From: Cucumis sativus
Lineage: Eukaryota > Streptophyta > Magnoliopsida > Cucurbitales > Cucurbitaceae
Assembly (NCBI RefSeq): GCF_000004075.3
Contig: NC_026656.2
Location: 13,082,001-13,146,000, forward strand
DNA: 64,000 nucleotides
Direction: 5' to 3'
This document shows positions 12,501-23,671 of this stretch, one piece after another. The stretch's first letter is position 1; every line of letters begins with the position of its first letter. Below the pieces are notes generated by a model, which saw only the letters and a list, made by a program, of their open reading frames with translations, was not told the origin of the DNA and did no database searches. The translations under genes were made by a program, and so were the position numbers.

Positions 12501-13937
12501 GTTCTTCTTGACCCTTGCTCGTGTACGGGGGGGTGCTAATATGCTCATATCATCTGGTCTCTTGTCATATCTTCAGTTGTTGTTTACTCGATTTTTGGAT
12601 GACAGTATTTGCTCGCAATCCAACTATAACAATCAAAATCACCAACTAATTTGGAAACTTGGATTAGCTGTTATCACTGCTGTAGTGCAATCTTTGGGAG
12701 ATGGTTCTTATCTTGATGTTCTTGATAATGTGATGAACTACTTTTTCTCAGAGAAAGTTTATCTGATCTCCTACCATCTCAATGCACCAGACTTCTCCCC
12801 TGATGAGCACGACAAGAAAAGGTCACGGACTCAAAGAACTAAAACTTCTCTCTGTGCTCTCAGGGAGACAGAGCAAACTCTCATGCTGATGTGCGTGCTA
12901 GCAAGACATAGGAACTCTTGGGCAAAGGCAACTAAAGAAATTGATTCCCAGCTGCGTGAGAAATGCATACACATGCTGGCTTTTGTTAGTCGAGTTACTC
13001 ATCGCCATGGAGAATCTCCTGCAAAGGTTGCTCCTTTCACATGCCCTCCAAATCTCAAAGAGGAGTTTGATCATTGCAAGAAACCATCGTTTATCCAGAG
13101 CAAAAGTGGATGGTTTGCTCTTTCGCCACTCGCTTGCGGATCAAAATCCGAGTTCACTGCACCCTCAACGTCTTTGATAGTCAAGGATCAAACCACCGAA
13201 AATTCAGATCCAGTTTGTCCAACACATTTCTCTGATACTCTGGCCATGCATATCTATACAATTACATTTCTTCTTTTGAAGTTTTTATGTCTACAAGCTG
13301 AGGGGGCAGCTCAAAAGGCTGAAGATGTAGGTTATGTTGACCTCACACATTTTCCGGAGCTACCAATGCCTGAAATTTTACATGGGTTGCAGGTATTGCT
13401 GTAATGGCTGCAAAAGCCTATTAGTATACTTCAACATTGGATTTTTAGTGATCTGCACTTCAGTTTTTTCTTTCTATTCTTTGCTAGCACTTGGAAAACG
13501 TTAGTGATTGTCAAGATCCTGATGTTTTACCGTGTTTATGATACAGGATCAAGCAATGGCTATCATTTGCGAGCTCTGTGATACTGAAGCCAAGCATATT
13601 GATATTGATGTCCAGAATTTCTGCCGTTTGCTGTTGCAAATTATGGAGATGACACTGTACTTGGAACACTGTGTTGTGCAGATTTGTGGAATACGAACCG
13701 TATTAGGCCGAGTGGAAGACTTCTCAAGGGAAGTCAAATTATTATTGAAAGGTAAGATCTATTATTGCACAATGCAGGTGATCCTGATACTATTTATTTT
13801 TCAATCTCCTCTGTTGACCCCTCATTTAATTAACTGTAGGTGTTGAGGGTCATGCATTCTTGAAACAATCAGTATATTCCTTGAAGCAGATACTGTCGTT
13901 TGTCTATCCTGGCTTGGTGCAGATTGAAAAGTTGTGA
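3568..13937 (+). CDS. NUP188: Nuclear pore complex protein NUP188-like, C-terminal 1114 residues (5' part outside window)
   Basis: Eleven exons can be joined in frame with GT-AG borders: 3568-3678, 4277-4381, 4463-4573, 7402-7580, 7836-8310, 8557-8664, 8752-8810, 11138-11522, 11884-13392, 13547-13751 and 13840-13937 (stop TGA). The product is leucine-rich and helical with no enzymatic motif, as expected for an alpha-solenoid inner-ring nucleoporin of the NUP188/NUP205 group (DUF3414 in plants). Recognised segments include AALYQPSFLVTLLASKENL, SDVKNMLSAACDGFLLGKL and LILSDLYYHLQGELEGR. NUP188 helps build the pore scaffold in the nuclear envelope. The plant protein is close to 1960 residues, so roughly the N-terminal 850 should lie left of the window, unless the gene is 5' truncated. 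Introns at 4574-7401 and 8811-11137 are swollen by repeats. NUP205 is the main alternative name; neighbour order favours NUP188. Confidence 0.8.
4948..5290 (-). mobile_element. LINE-like 3' tails, two partial copies, minus strand
   Basis: A T-run at about 4950-4965 is followed by GAAACGGAGAGAAACTTC and TTTATTAATAAG, which on the minus strand reads as an AATAAA-containing 3' end plus poly(A). The segment ATCTCAACTAGGTTG appears twice (about 5079 and 5219), each in a similar context (GATCAGGA... before it, ACACCC/CACCCT after it). There are thus two related 3' untranslated tails in tandem or nested. No reverse transcriptase is visible. The LINE assignment rests on the poly(A) style and remembered similarity. 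Confidence 0.5.
6111..6425. repeat. Foldback element: 75-bp inverted repeat with 165-bp spacer
   Basis: The left arm (6111-6185) begins CTTTCAAATTGAAGCACGTG and ends GTGTTTATATTTTC. The right arm (6351-6425) is its reverse complement with about nine mismatches. It lies inside a NUP188 intron. It could be a MITE-like foldback element or a young hairpin locus. The right arm also holds a short tandem repeat, CACTTTGATGAAAA twice (6342-6374). Confidence 0.75.
7554..7739 (+). repeat. About 89-bp tandem duplication covering a NUP188 5' splice site
   Basis: The end of exon 7402-7580 and the first about 60 bases of its intron (through ACATTTTAAA near 7643) are repeated immediately downstream (about 7651-7739). 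Both copies contain GCCAAAAGGTTCATTC around the exon/intron border, so the donor site AG|GTTCATTC exists twice. Differences are scattered substitutions (about 85% identity by eye). Confidence 0.75.
10100..10440 (-). mobile_element. TRIM-like LTR element fragments
   Basis: On the minus strand a short LTR ends in GGTGATTTAATA followed by TAGTATCGAAGC (about 10236-10247), a diverged form of the initiator-Met primer-binding site TGGTATCAGAGC. About 90 bp further on is a polypurine-like GTGAGGGAGAG (about 10151-10161) followed by TGTTGAAGTGTTGATATAAT, the start of a second LTR (10100-10140). The internal region is too small to code, which is the hallmark of TRIM elements. A second LTR-like piece lies at 10380-10440 (AAATCACCAATTGACC, ATAAATTTAATTATATCAAC). 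Confidence 0.5.
10663..10784. repeat. 37-bp near-perfect inverted repeat (hairpin) in NUP188 intron
   Basis: The left arm 10663-10699 (starting TGTAAATTGGCCGTTCATTT, ending GGCTTGCAGATT) is matched by the reverse complement of 10748-10784 at 36 of 37 positions. The single difference is C/T, which would be a G-U pair in a minus-strand transcript. The loop is 48 bases. Confidence 0.85.
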
Positions 13938-16900
13938 GAACCAATGTTTTTGAAGCATATAGAGATTTCGAATTTTCGTCAAAAGAGGCATGATTCTCCT
14001 ACTTCTCTCTTTTTCAAAAGTGATTTGAGAAATTGTAGTAACTTTGTATATATTTCGGCGTTTCCCGTATAGGCATCTAATTTCGTTTTAGCTAGAACAG
14101 TAGTAGTAAATCATTATGATGAGATCAGTAGGGAACAATGAAATAGAATTGTACAATTTCAACATAATTACAAGTGAATTACTAGATAAATGTGGTGGAA
14201 AATAGGGAACAGTGAAAGAATTCTAAAAAATTAAAAACTTATTTGTTAGAAAAAACTTTGGAAATCAAAGTGGGTAACAAAACACAAAAGTTTGTTAGTA
14301 TGATTTATAAGCTTAAAATTTAAAATTTTGTTAAGAGATTTAGAAATAGAATTCTTGTTTAAGGTCTTGGTTTTGCTCTTTGGGCATTTCCTGATATTTC
14401 AGGTAATGTTCTACACGTTTCTCAGGATCAAATCTTGATCCTGTTGATTATTTCTTCCTAATTGGAAAAACTCTACGTAACTATTTCACTTGTTTTATTC
14501 TACATAAGGTCAAGTTGTATGTTGCTGGGGTTTTCGCTTTTGGTATCTTATATTGAAGTTTTTGTTTGTGGGGTGGTCGTAGGACATGGCTGTATGTCAA
14601 TCTTATAGATTGTAAATCAAAGGTTTTGTTGATCTCGACGTTGTGTTCTAGATCATTTTGATGTTTGGTTGAGAAGGGATTATCAAACTTAGGGAAGACT
14701 AAATTAATTAAGTGGAGTCGTCTTCACTTGAAGATAGAATGATTGTAATTGAAGAAAAGTTTTAAATCTCTTTAAAAGTTTGTCGCACACTCGTGCTTTA
14801 TTGTATTTGTTGACATTTACAAATAAGTATGACATTGTAACTCCTTGATTTCTATTAGGAAAAGTATCTTTTCTAGACGAACAATTTCTAGATGTAGGTG
14901 ATATATCAATGAATTGGGTTGTCAAACCTTGTGCTTTTGTCTATTAAAGTTCATCCGTATTTCTGCTTGTTTTTCGAATTGCTGGGGGCATTGTGAGTTA
15001 TTATTTTTCTTTGGCATAGATTATATGAATTTCAAAATTAAAATTGAAAATCAAATGATACTTTTGACTTAATTTTGTGACTATTTGTTTAGACAGTTAA
15101 TAATTATTTTGTTTTTGGGTTTTCAGAGTTGAATTCGTAGACATAAACAAAAATAAATTTTGAATATTTGTTTGGATGTTTTAAATTACATAGATACTGA
15201 AGAAGACATTTAGCCTTGGATAGTGTTCTTAGGCTGAATTTTTAGAAATTGCATAGTTGTCAAATGGGTTGTTTTTTTGAAAATATATACTAAGCTTATA
15301 AACGTTGCTTTTACTACTTTTACATAATTAACTCCCTATAAAAATAATTTGGATCTAACACGGGAAATTGAAACATGATTACTAACAAACAGAATAACAA
15401 AGATAGTGAGATACAAGTTGGTTGTGTTTGTGGGAAAGAAACTTTATTATATAAAGTGGTAAGTAATATAATATACATAATAACAATTTTGTGCAATATA
15501 ATATACATATAGATTGGTTGTGTAGGTGGAAAAGAAACTTTATTATATAAATTGGTTAGTAGTTACGATAAAGTACTCATAAGTCCCAACTTAGGTTACC
15601 GCAAAGTTTGAGATCCTTTCAATTCCACGATAATGCTTCTTAAGCTTTTTATAAGATCTATTAAAATAACTTAATTAAGTTTTTCTAAACGTGAGATTCT
15701 TTTATCTTCACAAGAAAGTTTTAACAAGATTTGATTATTCTCTCGATACCATTAAGAACATGACCTATGTTCTCATCGATGATTGAAACAACCCACACAC
15801 AAAGAAAAAATAAATCATCTCATGAAAAAAAAAAAAAAAAAGAGAAGACATGTCATGATAAAAATTGACTATATCTTATATTCTTTTCAACTACGTCATA
15901 TTACATAGGATTAATTATATGTCATACTCAGAACTATTTAAGCATTTTTAATCACTATACTATTTATAATTGTTCTTTGTAATTCTAGGGTTGTAGATGA
16001 TGACTATAGACTATAATTAGTGTCTATCACAACATACATGGATAACATGATCATAATCGTAAACATGTCAATGATATCTTAGTTGAACATAAAAAGAGTA
16101 ATATCTTATTTTCTATATTTACCATCTAAGTGTTTTCAAGTTAGGAGAAGAATATTATCATTGTGTATCACTATCGTTATTTTTTAAAATCCAACCGATA
16201 TTATACCTTTTTCTCACTTGTTTTTTCTTTTCCATTCTTTTGATTTTCTCTCCTTCATCAATCTCCTCCTCCTCGTCGACAAGGTGAAGATGAATATCAT
16301 ATTCAACTTCAAGAAAATGTTGTTCAAATACATTGTTATTAAGATAAATATGATATAACTATCTATAACTAACAAAATTTAATAAAAGTTCATCACTAAC
16401 CAGCACTCAAAACCTATCACTTTCTATCATGAACATCTAGCACTTATAAACCTTAAGAAAAGAATCAAACATTCTCCATATGTTTGTGTTGGTATCTTCA
16501 TTAATTACGCATCAAACTTGAGCACTTTTTCATATACATTATACATATCTACGCACAATAACTTGAGAATTGTTTATATATATAAAACTATTCAAAGTTA
16601 TATAAATCATGAATTTCAAATTCCCACTCTTAAAAAAGAAAAAAAGAAAAGAAGTAGCAAGTATAATTTTTAACAGTGTAATTTATTTATTGAATTAGAA
16701 GATAGATTATATCACCTTTTAAAATAAGTTGGTTATATTTACTCATACTATAACAAACCAACTAACATAAACAATAACATAAACAATAATTGTAATTGGT
16801 AATATTTTTGGAGAGAATAAACAAAAATACAATGACATTTCAATTTAGTAAAGGAAAATAGTCAAAAATGGGTAAAATATTGAAAAATTGTAAAAAAATA

Positions 16901-17435
16901 TAAGACAAAATATTTACATTTAAAAAATTATTGTTTAGTAGTTTTGTTGGATGAGGATAAATAATTTGTCAATTTTTCTATATTTGAAAAAATTTCTAAA
17001 ATATGTATCCTTAATAACAAATTCAATTATAATGAATTTTTGTGTTTTGATGTCGTGTATTATTGATACTTTATGATTTATTAATATTGGGTCACAAACG
17101 GTTACAAGAGTCTATCAGTTTTCTATACTATGTATATATATCATAATATTTTGATTTTGATGGATATATTTGCAAACTTTTCTAAATTAAATTTGTTTCT
17201 TTTTTTACTACAAAATAAGGTTGTTCTTTTTTTAGATAATTCAAGGCTGGATTTTTAGTGTATTTGGATTAGAAAGTGTTTAATTAAAAAAAGTAAAAAA
17301 AGAAAAGAAAAAACTATTTGTGAAATGTATTTTAAACAAATGTTTTATCTAAACGGATTTTGTTTGTGAATTTTTTTATTTGAAATAGTTAATAATAATA
17401 ATATGAAAAGAAGAAATAATATTAGAAGAGGTAAA
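13938..17435. other. NUP188 3' UTR and AT-rich intergenic spacer
   Basis: The NUP188 3' UTR probably extends a few hundred bases past the TGA at 13935-13937. The rest is AT-rich spacer without family-like open frames. The phrase GGTTGTGT.TTGTGGGAAAGAAACTTTATTATATAAA occurs twice (about 15419-15455 and 15514-15550), a diverged direct repeat of about 95-bp period. Confidence 0.5.
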
Positions 17436-17503
17436 GACGTACACGTCAGTTGATAATATTGGGAAACGAGATCTCAGCCGTCGGATGATAACTCTTTTGT
17501 GTC

Positions 17504-17510
17504 TATAAAA
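17504..17510 (+). promoter_or_regulatory. TATA box of eIF4B gene
   Basis: TATAAAA lies 121 bases before the chosen ATG, a plausible distance allowing a leader of about 90 bases. An ACGT-core motif (CACGTCAG) sits about 60 bases further upstream, near 17443. Confidence 0.55.
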
Positions 17511-17630
17511 TTAGGAAAATAAAAAGGAAATAGAGAGGCGTTTGTTGCCGCTTATTTTCGCTGCCAACGAACGCAACAAAACCACACAGCGAAGAAACAA
17601 GATTCTCCGGCCACAAACTCAACCGACGAC

Positions 17631-19535
17631 ATGGCGGCGACTGTCTCACCGTGGGGAAAGCCTGGAGCATGGGCTTTGGATGCGGAGGAGCACGAGGCAG
17701 AGCTTCTCAAGGACCAGGAGGAACAGTCTCGCCACCAGGAGGAACCCAGTGCTGACTTTCCATCCCTTGCCGCCGCGGCCGCCACCAAGCCTAAGAAGAA
17801 GAAAGGTCAGTCTATTCCTTTGTCGGAGTTTCAGACTTATGGGGGTCCAAAGCCGTCCGCTCAATCCAGTGATCCGAAGGGTCTTACGGCTGAAGATCTA
17901 ATGATGCTTCCCACGGGTCCTCGTCAGAGAACGGCGGAGGAAATGGACCGTAACCGTCTTGGTGGTGGGTTCAAGAGTTGGGGTCAGAATAGTTTGTATG
18001 ACAGGGGGAATCGGTATTCTAACTCGGAAGATTCGCCGAATTCTCGACGGAGTTCTAGGGTTTTTGATGAGTCAAGGAGGACTAATGATGGATCTGATAG
18101 AGAATTCAGAAGGGAATCGTTACCCTCTAGGGCTGATGAGATTGATGATTGGGGAGCCGGGAAGAAGCCTATGGTGGGTAATGGGTTTGAGAGGAGAGAG
18201 AGAGGAGGAGGTGGAGGTTTTTTCGATTCGCACTCGTCGAAAGCCGATGAATCGGATAGTTGGGTATCAAGCAAGAGCTTTACACCTTCTGAAGGACGGA
18301 GATCAGGCGGTTTTGACAGAGAGCGAAGAGGAGGATTTCCCACGAGCGGCGGTGGCGCCGATTCAGACAATTGGGGCAGAAAGCCTGATGGGGCTAGAGG
18401 TGGAATTGGTGAAAATGGTGGTAGCGCTGATTCAGAGAATTGGGGCAAAAGATCTGAAGGGGTTAGAAGTGGAATTGGTGAGAGGCCGAGGCTTAATCTG
18501 CAGCCTCGTTCAATCCCTTTGAACAATGGTAATCAGGAGGCTTCTGGTGTTGCAGTAAAGCCAAAGGGGTCTAATCCTTTTGGAAATGCAAGACCAAGGG
18601 AAGAGGTATTGGCTGAAAAGGGGCAGGATTGGAAGAAAATTGATGAGCAACTCGAATCGGTGAAAATTAAGGACACGGTTGAAAGGGCAGAGACATCTAG
18701 TGGAGCTTCGTTTGAAAGAAAAAAAGGCTTTGGAGCTCGAAGTGGTCGGTCTCCGGATTCGGGAAGGACTTGGAGGAAGCCGGAGTCTGTGGAGTCTCGT
18801 CCCCAAAGGTTTGTGTTTTACTTGAAAACTCTGTTTTTGCTGCTTTTGGTGAGTAGTCTGTGCATTTGTTTTGTAGTTGTTCCCTTGTATTTGTTAGTGC
18901 GTTATGGTGCTTTATATGTGATCTTGGTTGTCCTTTGAACAAACTGCTTCATTTGCTGCTTTTTTTTTCTTCTAGAATTCATGTAGATTTAGACGTATTA
19001 GGCAAACTAAACAAGCAACATTTGAGATGGAAATCATCAATTACACATGTCTGTTGTGTTGATTACCTAAATAAACAAGATAATTCTTGTATTTTGCACC
19101 TTTATGATGATGCCTTTTCTCTCATAATGATGATAACAGACGTGTATGGTTTGAAAGCGAAGATACCTGTGACCAGTTGAGCTCTGTGTAAATGATAGTT
19201 TTAGGGGCTTTTTGTTATCTCTTGGATCTAAATGGAAAATACTTTTCATATAACCTGCTTTCGAAGGTTGCTCCTTTTCCCCATTTTATCTTGAACTAGA
19301 AGCAATTAACCATATCGATGTATGTTGAAACTTTGAACTTCTTTTAGCGATTCTTGCATGATCATGGAGAGATTAAAATTGGCAAATCTGTATAATGTAG
19401 CTTTGTATTTTGTCCTTCTATGAAAATATTGAATCTATTGGTTGAATATTTTGTTCTAGATCATGATGATTCAGTTATTTGATTTGGTGTCTCAGTGCTG
19501 AATTGGTTGAAGATGGACCTGCTGAGGAAAATTGA
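17631..19535 (+). CDS. eIF4B: Plant-specific eukaryotic translation initiation factor 4B
   Basis: Two exons, 17631-18808 and 19496-19535, give 405 residues. Plant eIF4B is an RNA-binding helper of the eIF4A/eIF4F helicase and poly(A)-binding protein in cytoplasmic cap-dependent initiation. The N-terminus (MAATVSPWGKPGAWALDAE), the SADFPSL motif near residue 42, the LTAEDLMMLPTGPR block near 85-98 and the long Gly/Arg/Ser-rich middle (about 105-280) fit the family. Two related glycine-rich units occur near 240-285 (ADSDNWGRKPDG and ADSENWGKRSEG). The charged part EEVLAEKGQDWKKIDEQLES follows near 325. The last exon supplies SAELVEDGPAEEN and the stop. The open frame continues past 18808 only by reading into the intron. 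Confidence in the family is high; which paralogue it is cannot be settled here. Confidence 0.9.
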
Positions 19536-22529
19536 AGAAGCTATTATATGCAACTGATACCAAAGTTGAACTGAAGTTTGCTGATATTCATTATTGAAAG
19601 CTCTTGAATTATTAACTGTGTTCTTCTATGGTTACTTTGTGAGTTATTCTCGTCCCCCCCCCCCCCCCCCCCAAAAAAAAAAAAAAAAAAAACAGATCGA
19701 ACCATACATATAAATTTTTTTGTTCTGCGAGTGTTATTGATGTGGATCAAGTACAGGACATTGTGCAATTTTGGTAGGTTTATGGTAGCTGTGCTAATTA
19801 GGCCTTTTTTATTTGGATTCATTTCTACCTCTTGTTGGTGTCCCTGAGAAATACTGTTTAACTGTACTGTTGTTGTTACTAAAATCAGTTTTGTGTTTTG
19901 TTGAGAAATTCTTATGAGTTTCATTCTGCTTTCTGACCTTGTATTACTTTACAGAACAAATTGTGATAATTTCTTCTTTCCCAATCCCCCAACATATGTG
20001 ATTGCCTAGTCTTTTTATTTATAGTTCTGGGGTTATGCATTATTGTCTGAAAGTTGGTTGTTTGATGAATTGGAAACAGTGGGATATCTTTCTCATGTCC
20101 AGCCTTTTCAGCCTGGCAATTGTTTCTATTGCCCTCAAAGTTATGTCTAAATTACGAAAGAACCTTGATCTTTATAGGTTTCAAAAACATCCATATTCAT
20201 ACTAGTTACAGTATTACCCTTGATTATTAGTCTAAGTTTCCTAGATGGGGCTCTCTTCTAACTCTCTTGTATCCTTAAACAATTGGTTTAGAAGTAGAAA
20301 TCTATTAGAATCTTGAATTGAAATTATGACCTAGAAAGAGATTTAGAAGACTAGTGTTTTGGCTCAATTTCAGTTCGAAACCTTAATGAAAGGCTAAAGT
20401 AGCCAAATGCATTCGTGTTTCGACCATTTTTTTATTAGTACAAGTGTACTTAGAGTTGAAAATTTAGAAATGCTCTTTTTTCTTTTCATTTCTCCTTTCT
20501 TGATAAATGGTGTGTGATGCTATATGTATGTTTAATGATCTGTCAGTTTAAATGCTTGCTGTCTATGTTTTCCTTGTCATGTATGTACAAGATTTATTCG
20601 GAATGGTACAATCATACGACTAATTGATTTGTAATTTACTAGTTGTGTTTTTTTTTACCCAGCAGAAGTGATCATCAAATTACTTCTTCATGGCTCCTGC
20701 TGAAAAAGCTTAGTAAGCCGAGCTTTCGGGTGAAAGTACATGAATCATGAAATAAATAAGTAAATTTAGAGATCAAAATAACCCTCATGGGTTGATCAAG
20801 GCAAAAAAACAGTGTTAAAGGGTGGCTGTGCTTAATCCAGTTTTGTTTAACGTTCAAATATTGTAAGATCACATAGTATCACACTAAACTGATATTTTAT
20901 TAACTATACCACATGAATTAAAGTGATATTTTAATAAACACTCAGTAGAAAATAGATATTGAACTAGTATTAATTTATAAACAATAATCAAGACTTTATT
21001 TGATATATTTGAGATTTGGTGGATGATGACTTGTTTGGTGGTGGAAAATGCAAGTAAATGGTCATGAACTAACTTGATTCTAATCTTCAATATAATAAAA
21101 CTATATTGGAATCTAAACCTATATGACAGAATAATTAGAGGCAAAAGTAATTGGGATTAGTCTCTAAGAATATGGTGAAACACATTCTATTCATTATCCA
21201 ACCATTTCTGCCTTTTGACACTTCATATTCTATAATATTTTAGTGGGGTGTGATTGTATTCATGCAAAGTAGACAAGAAGTGGTTGTGACAAAGGTGATA
21301 TGACAAAAATTATCAAATAAAAGTCTATATATAAAATTATAAAGTTTATGAATAATGTGATTAATTGTCTTCAAAAACAATATAGTACAAAATATAAAGA
21401 TAACACGTGACTAGCATATGGTTTATATGGTTCTATATGTAACACATCTCTTAAACCTTAAACGTTGGAACGTCTTGGATTCACTATATGACGCTACAAA
21501 CAACCCGTGTGGAGCATATGTAGTTATTTACGTTTTGTACTCTATAGTTTAAACAAGTACTGTAGTATATAAACTCTACCCTAATAACGTCGTAATGCAT
21601 TCTAAAAACATTCTTTCTAATGATATACGTTCTTCATTTACCTATCGACATAGCTAACACACTTAGTAAACGACATATATTGGTGTGTGTTAGTGGACAC
21701 TTATGAACCAATAAATTAAGCTAGAGTTTTGACCATTAGTTTCTTAAAATTGAAATAATTTGGAAATTATTCATATTTGTAGGAGGGGAAGTAACTAAAA
21801 AATTAGTGAAGGGTTGTGACAGATTGGCCAACAATAGTATTGCCATAGGCATGTGTGTATATGGGAGTCATAAATATTCTCTCTAATATTAGAAATTGAT
21901 TTCAAGATGTGAAATAATGATATACCTAAAAAGCTATAACATATTTATTAAAATTAAAAGGATGAGTTTCAGATATCTTTTTTTAAGAAAAAATAAGTTT
22001 TTTTTTCTTTTAAGTGAAAGCATTTTTCTCTAAGAATACTTTGGAGAAGTACTTAAAATATTTTTTAAAAATAAAAGTTACTTTTATTCCACTGACCTAA
22101 CGTAGAAATCTTTCTAAAAAGAGAGCTAAAATGACACTCTTTTATATATTTTTAAAATTTATCATAATCTATATGTTAAAGAAAGTTTTAAAAAAGATTG
22201 AGAATTAGTGTTGATTTGTTATATTTTGTTAATATTTTTAATATTTGTTATATTTGAAAGTATTTGTTTTAAATAATTTATGTCATGGATTATATTAGGA
22301 ATAAAGGGGTAAAAATGAAAGACAAAAAAGGAAAAAGTTTAATAGAGGGAAAATTCTAATTTTATCTCCAAATTTGTTTTATGTTAAGTTGTATAATTTA
22401 TTGTATCAAATTGTGCCTTAAAAGTTAAAGTAAATATTGTTATTTTAACCTTAAAAGAAAAAAAAAATTATAAGTTTTTGTTTGAAAGATCATCCAAAAA
22501 AAAGAAAAAATTATAGAATGTGTTTAATG

Positions 22530-22581
<52 letters not shown>

Positions 22582-23671
22582 CAAATTTGACCTAAGTGAA
22601 AAGGAGATAAGCATGCATTAGAATTAAATAGGAGGAGGCTAGACGATTTTAATTTTTTTCGTTTCTTTTCTAACTAATACATGGAATTAGAGAACCAAAC
22701 CTTTGATATGTCGAAATCAATTGGTATAAATTTTATGTCAATGAAACAATATTCAATCAACTTAATTACATATTAGTTAACCGAAAGTAAAAGAATATAA
22801 TACAATTACTTTATAGATGATGATGTATCAAAAGATGTTTGACTAATTGTATCAAAAAGAAAAGAATAAAGGAACTAGAGAAAAGAAAGTAAAAAGGAAA
22901 AAAAATGCCTAACAAGAATGATATATTCAACATATCTCCACACTGATATGATATCGATCTAACTACTTTAAACATAGTCTTGTGAATTTATGTTTCTCCT
23001 TTCATCTCAAAACGATTAGTACAAAAATAAATGTAATTATTTTTATTTGTTTACACGTTATCATATTCTCATCTAATTGACTAATTTGGTCACATTTTCA
23101 ATAATCTTTTTATTGAACAAAGGATCACTAAACCTTATTTTCAACCGTCTATATCTAACTAACTTCGGTATGATAAAGTTCAACTACAAATCACACCATG
23201 ATTATTTCTAAGGGTAAAATTGACGTAAGGATCAACGGTACCAAAAGAAAATTAAACTCAAAAAATTTCATCACCAAATTGCAACCTAAACTAAATCTAA
23301 TGAATCAAAAGTGTGAATTTTTTTCTAAAATCGTTAACTATTGTATGAAACAAAACTGCCATTTCTCAACCCCTACAAGATTCTACTTTTATTTTATTTT
23401 TTGAGAAAGAAAAGTTGGATCCATTCTTTTTTATATATAAATAAATTATCAAGTTTTTCTTTTCTTTTGTTTCTCTATCTTTTTTTAATAGGGTAAATTA
23501 TGAAGATTTGTAGTTATATGATTATTTAACTCTTACATTAGGAAGAGGTTTTTCTTTTTCTTTTCTTTATTTTTGGTAATCATGTGGAACCAAAGAATCA
23601 AACATGTAAGTAAAAGTTGTAGAAAGTTCATAAAAAGAAATTAATCACTACTCATTTTTATTTTTTATTAT
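19536..23671. other. eIF4B 3' region and AT-rich intergenic spacer
   Basis: A 19-C run (19654-19672) followed directly by a 20-A run (19673-19692) lies just downstream of eIF4B. The rest to 23671 is AT-rich with no convincing coding frame. It includes the (TA)24 microsatellite at 22533-22580. Confidence 0.6.
22533..22580. repeat. (TA)24 microsatellite
   Basis: Uninterrupted TA dinucleotides over 48 bases. Confidence 0.95.

Noticed and set aside
17959-18526. Overlapping 187-aa and minus-strand 180-aa frames in eIF4B
   Set aside because: Alternative-frame artefacts of the glycine/arginine-rich coding sequence.
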